Source: Chitinophaga silvisoli
GTDB lineage: Bacteria; Bacteroidota; Bacteroidia; Chitinophagales; Chitinophagaceae
NCBI RefSeq assembly: GCF_003412465.1
Contig: NZ_QTJV01000006.1
Location: forward strand, 682,001-746,000
Reading direction: 5' to 3'
DNA: 64,000 bases
The number at the start of each line of letters is the position of its first letter. Position 1 is the first letter of the stretch. Below are positions 62,036 through 64,000 of this stretch, in pieces. Both the position numbers and the translations under genes were made by a program. The notes beneath the pieces were generated by a model that saw only the letters and a list, made by a program, of their open reading frames with translations, made no database searches and had not been told where the DNA came from.

Positions 62036-64000
62036 TTACCGGATCCGTACTATTTTGCTGGTGCCCAATAAACCCGCTTTGCCATTCACTTTCAGCACCC
62101 AAACTCCAGCCGGCACCGTACTGATATCCAGCTGTACTGTACCTGATGTTTTAATCACCTTCTGCAATACTGGATTACCTGACTGTACATCCAGCAATGA
62201 AATCTCCAGGGCCTCATGCCTTTCATTAGTAATATGCAAAGTCAGGGTATTGCCACCCACCGGGTTTGGATACACTGTCAGCGCTTCAGTACTCAGCTCC
62301 TTAGCAGCAGCTGTTTTAGCTGAAGCGGTACATACCCCTACATAGGTCCATGGTTTTCCATCCCCCGCATTCAGATCAGGTCTTTCTCCCTGTGTCCACC
62401 ATTTCGCCTGGTAGATCTTTCCATCATACGCCACCTGCTTGCCTGCTGTATAAATACCACCCTGAGACCATCCGGCAATACTGCCGCAGGTCTGCCCGTT
62501 GCCACCACCATTACCGCCATTTCCTGAACAGGTACCCACTACTGCCCAGGTGTCATTACTACCGGGAACGTCTGCACTACCAGCCCACCACTGATTACGA
62601 TACACAATAGAATTATACAATACTATATTGCCTGCACTGGTATAATTCTTCGTCGCATCCCATGCCGGCAGGTAAGCACAACCTGCAAAGGTCTGGCTGT
62701 TCCATACGGCAAATGTGGTACTCGTCACTACAGAGTCCTTTCCATTCCGCAAAGCTACCGCCGTTGCCGTATAAGCCTTATACGCAGGCGGTGTCCAGGA
62801 TACACTCGTACCTGGCAGGCGTTGCCCATCTATATTAATATATACAGCCGTCACCTCATTGTTCGGATCATTCTTTGTTACAGACAATGTAAGCGGAGAT
62901 AAACTGCCCGCGTCCAGGATGCCATTGGCCGGACTTGTAAATGTCAGTGATACAATCCTGCTGCACTCCGCATTATCAATCACAAACTGGCTCATATTGG
63001 CACAACCACAATTACTGGCATTGTTGCCGCCATCCAGCTCCAGGCTCACGCCTTTCAAACCGGTATATCGTGTATAATGCCCGATTCGACCCAGGGTCTG
63101 TGACTTCTCGGTACCACCGCCACATTCCACACCACCATTGATGATATTCACGGTTGCACCAAAACCAGGCTTGATGCCGGCGGCCGTCTGCGTAGCCGTA
63201 GGTACCCACTTACCCGGAATCATCACATCATGACAGCAGGGCTTTGGATATTGCTCTGCCATCCAGAACCAGATGGCCGTTTCAAAAGCAATGGCACCAT
63301 CTTCGATCACCTTTTCGGGGTTGGCCAGCAATACATTCTTATCTCCAAAAATAAACTCACTTGCCTGTCCATAGTTATAATTATAACTCAGCTGGATAGG
63401 GCCACGGCCATGATAAGACTTGCCGGGAGCAGGGGGATACGCTGTATTCGTTTCATCCCTGTAACCAATATTGGTAGTGCCTTCATAGCCCACTTCTTCC
63501 CTGAAGTACAGGCCCCAGGCATACTGGCCACCGGGCGCTGTGGGCCAGCCACCCGTTGTTTCCTGTGAAATGTTTGCCAGGAATGCACTCAGTTCCCGCT
63601 TACGCACTGCCAGGTCACCTTCATTCGCAAAGGAGCCATAGTCTACAGTAGTGGTAATGATGTTGTTCGATGAACTGTTGAACCCATCTACGGTGCGGAT
63701 CACAATAGCTGAACCGGTAGTTTTGTCGACGCGGGTCAGGCGATACAGGTTCGTGGCACAGCGCCGCTCTACGATAATTTTGATATTGCTCATCCAGTTG
63801 ACGGCCTTCACGAAATTGGCGTAGGAATAAAAATCTTTGGCAGCGGTAGTGGGCAATGTACCGGCCCCTGTACGGTCGTCAGGATTGAAGCGGTGAGGAA
63901 AAAATGTATTCCATTCAGTGCTGTCGATGACGGAACTCAGGGATTGGGAACGGGTGGGCAGCCAGGAGCAGGTGAATAGGATCACCCACACAATGCGGGA
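62036..64000 (-). CDS. GH19-family chitinase with two CBM5/12 domains and a T9SS sorting domain (5' end off window)
   Basis: The reading frame stays open to the right edge and the first residues (SRIVWVILFTCSWLPTRSQS) are the end of a signal peptide, so the true start lies just beyond 64000; a GTG at 63991 is the only in-window alternative. Residues ~20-330 are GH19: LSAFLANISQETTGGW carries the catalytic Glu and YHGRGPIQLSYNYNYG the family signature. An Ig-like domain follows, then two chitin-binding CBM5/12 modules (CAYLPAWDATKNYTSAG; CGSIAGWSQGGIYTAGK) and a C-terminal T9SS domain (ALTVYPNPVGGNTLTLHI to GTSKIVRIR). It is a secreted endochitinase. Confidence 0.93.
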   Translation of the reverse strand, partial: SRIVWVILFTCSWLPTRSQSLSSVIDSTEWNTFFPHRFNPDDRTGAGTLPTTAAKDFYSYANFVKAVNWMSNIKIIVERRCATNLYRLTRVDKTTGSAIVIRTVDGFNSSSNNIITTTVDYGSFANEGDLAVRKRELSAFLANISQETTGGWPTAPGGQYAWGLYFREEVGYEGTTNIGYRDETNTAYPPAPGKSYHGRGPIQLSYNYNYGQASEFIFGDKNVLLANPEKVIEDGAIAFETAIWFWMAEQYPKPCCHDVMIPGKWVPTATQTAAGIKPGFGATVNIINGGVECGGGTEKSQTLGRIGHYTRYTGLKGVSLELDGGNNASNCGCANMSQFVIDNAECSRIVSLTFTSPANGILDAGSLSPLTLSVTKNDPNNEVTAVYINIDGQRLPGTSVSWTPPAYKAYTATAVALRNGKDSVVTSTTFAVWNSQTFAGCAYLPAWDATKNYTSAGNIVLYNSIVYRNQWWAGSADVPGSNDTWAVVGTCSGNGGNGGGNGQTCGSIAGWSQGGIYTAGKQVAYDGKIYQAKWWTQGERPDLNAGDGKPWTYVGVCTASAKTAAAKELSTEALTVYPNPVGGNTLTLHITNERHEALEISLLDVQSGNPVLQKVIKTSGTVQLDISTVPAGVWVLKVNGKAGLLGTSKIVRIR

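Noticed and set aside
63980..63991. GTG at 63991 as the start of the chitinase
   Set aside because: The frame continues open to the window edge with signal-peptide-like residues, so the start is more likely outside the window.

Overview
The window looks like chromosomal DNA of a Chitinophaga-type member of the Bacteroidota. Supporting this are three SusC/SusD pairs, two periplasm-sensing hybrid two-component regulators (HTCS), TAnnTTTG-like promoter boxes, tandem FtsX-like permeases, and a GH19 chitinase ending in a type IX secretion (T9SS) sorting domain. The genus is inferred. I saw no rRNA, tRNA, CRISPR array or intact insertion sequence.

Region 1 (1-16142) is a pectin / galacturonan utilisation locus. 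Reading leftward from 12276 it encodes SusC, SusD, a CE12 acetylesterase fused to a GH28 polygalacturonase, a GH105 unsaturated-uronyl hydrolase, then (after a 22-bp tandem repeat array) tagaturonate reductase UxaB, altronate dehydratase UxaA and the start of hexuronate isomerase UxaC. It therefore runs from polymer capture at the outer membrane to 2-keto-3-deoxygluconate in the cytoplasm. A secreted coiled-coil protein diverges from susC. A GH43 enzyme and a LacI-family regulator follow. A PurR-box-like palindrome (CGCAAACGTTTGCG) sits in the susC upstream region and a close relative sits over the promoter of a GH95 gene at 29 kb, suggesting a LacI regulon.

Region 2 (16146-29805) is mixed: GAPDH, a GlxA-type AraC regulator, a small secreted protein, two tandem FtsX/MacB-like permeases, a siderophore-type TonB receptor, the GH95 enzyme and a small protein of unknown function. 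Region 3 (30021-36886) holds HTCS 1 and a YceI - outer-membrane barrel - YceI cluster.

Region 4 (37050-61498) is a second glycan locus built from two convergent arms. The rightward arm is a PA14-containing GH31 (alpha-xylosidase type), SusC, SusD and a surface lipoprotein. The leftward arms are a GH31, a GH2-acetylesterase fusion, and a 38-codon membrane microprotein followed by SusC and SusD. HTCS 2 diverges from the leftward GH31. Together with GH95 these activities would suit side chains of acetylated fucogalacto-xyloglucan, but no endo-xyloglucanase is present, so the substrate is inferred. The right edge (61503-64000) has a MITE-like inverted repeat, a small lipoprotein and the GH19 chitinase, which runs off the window.

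The least explained items are the 22-bp repeat array in front of uxaB, the microprotein upstream of susC, the GH2-acetylesterase fusion, and the LacI-type operators overlapping -33 promoter elements.
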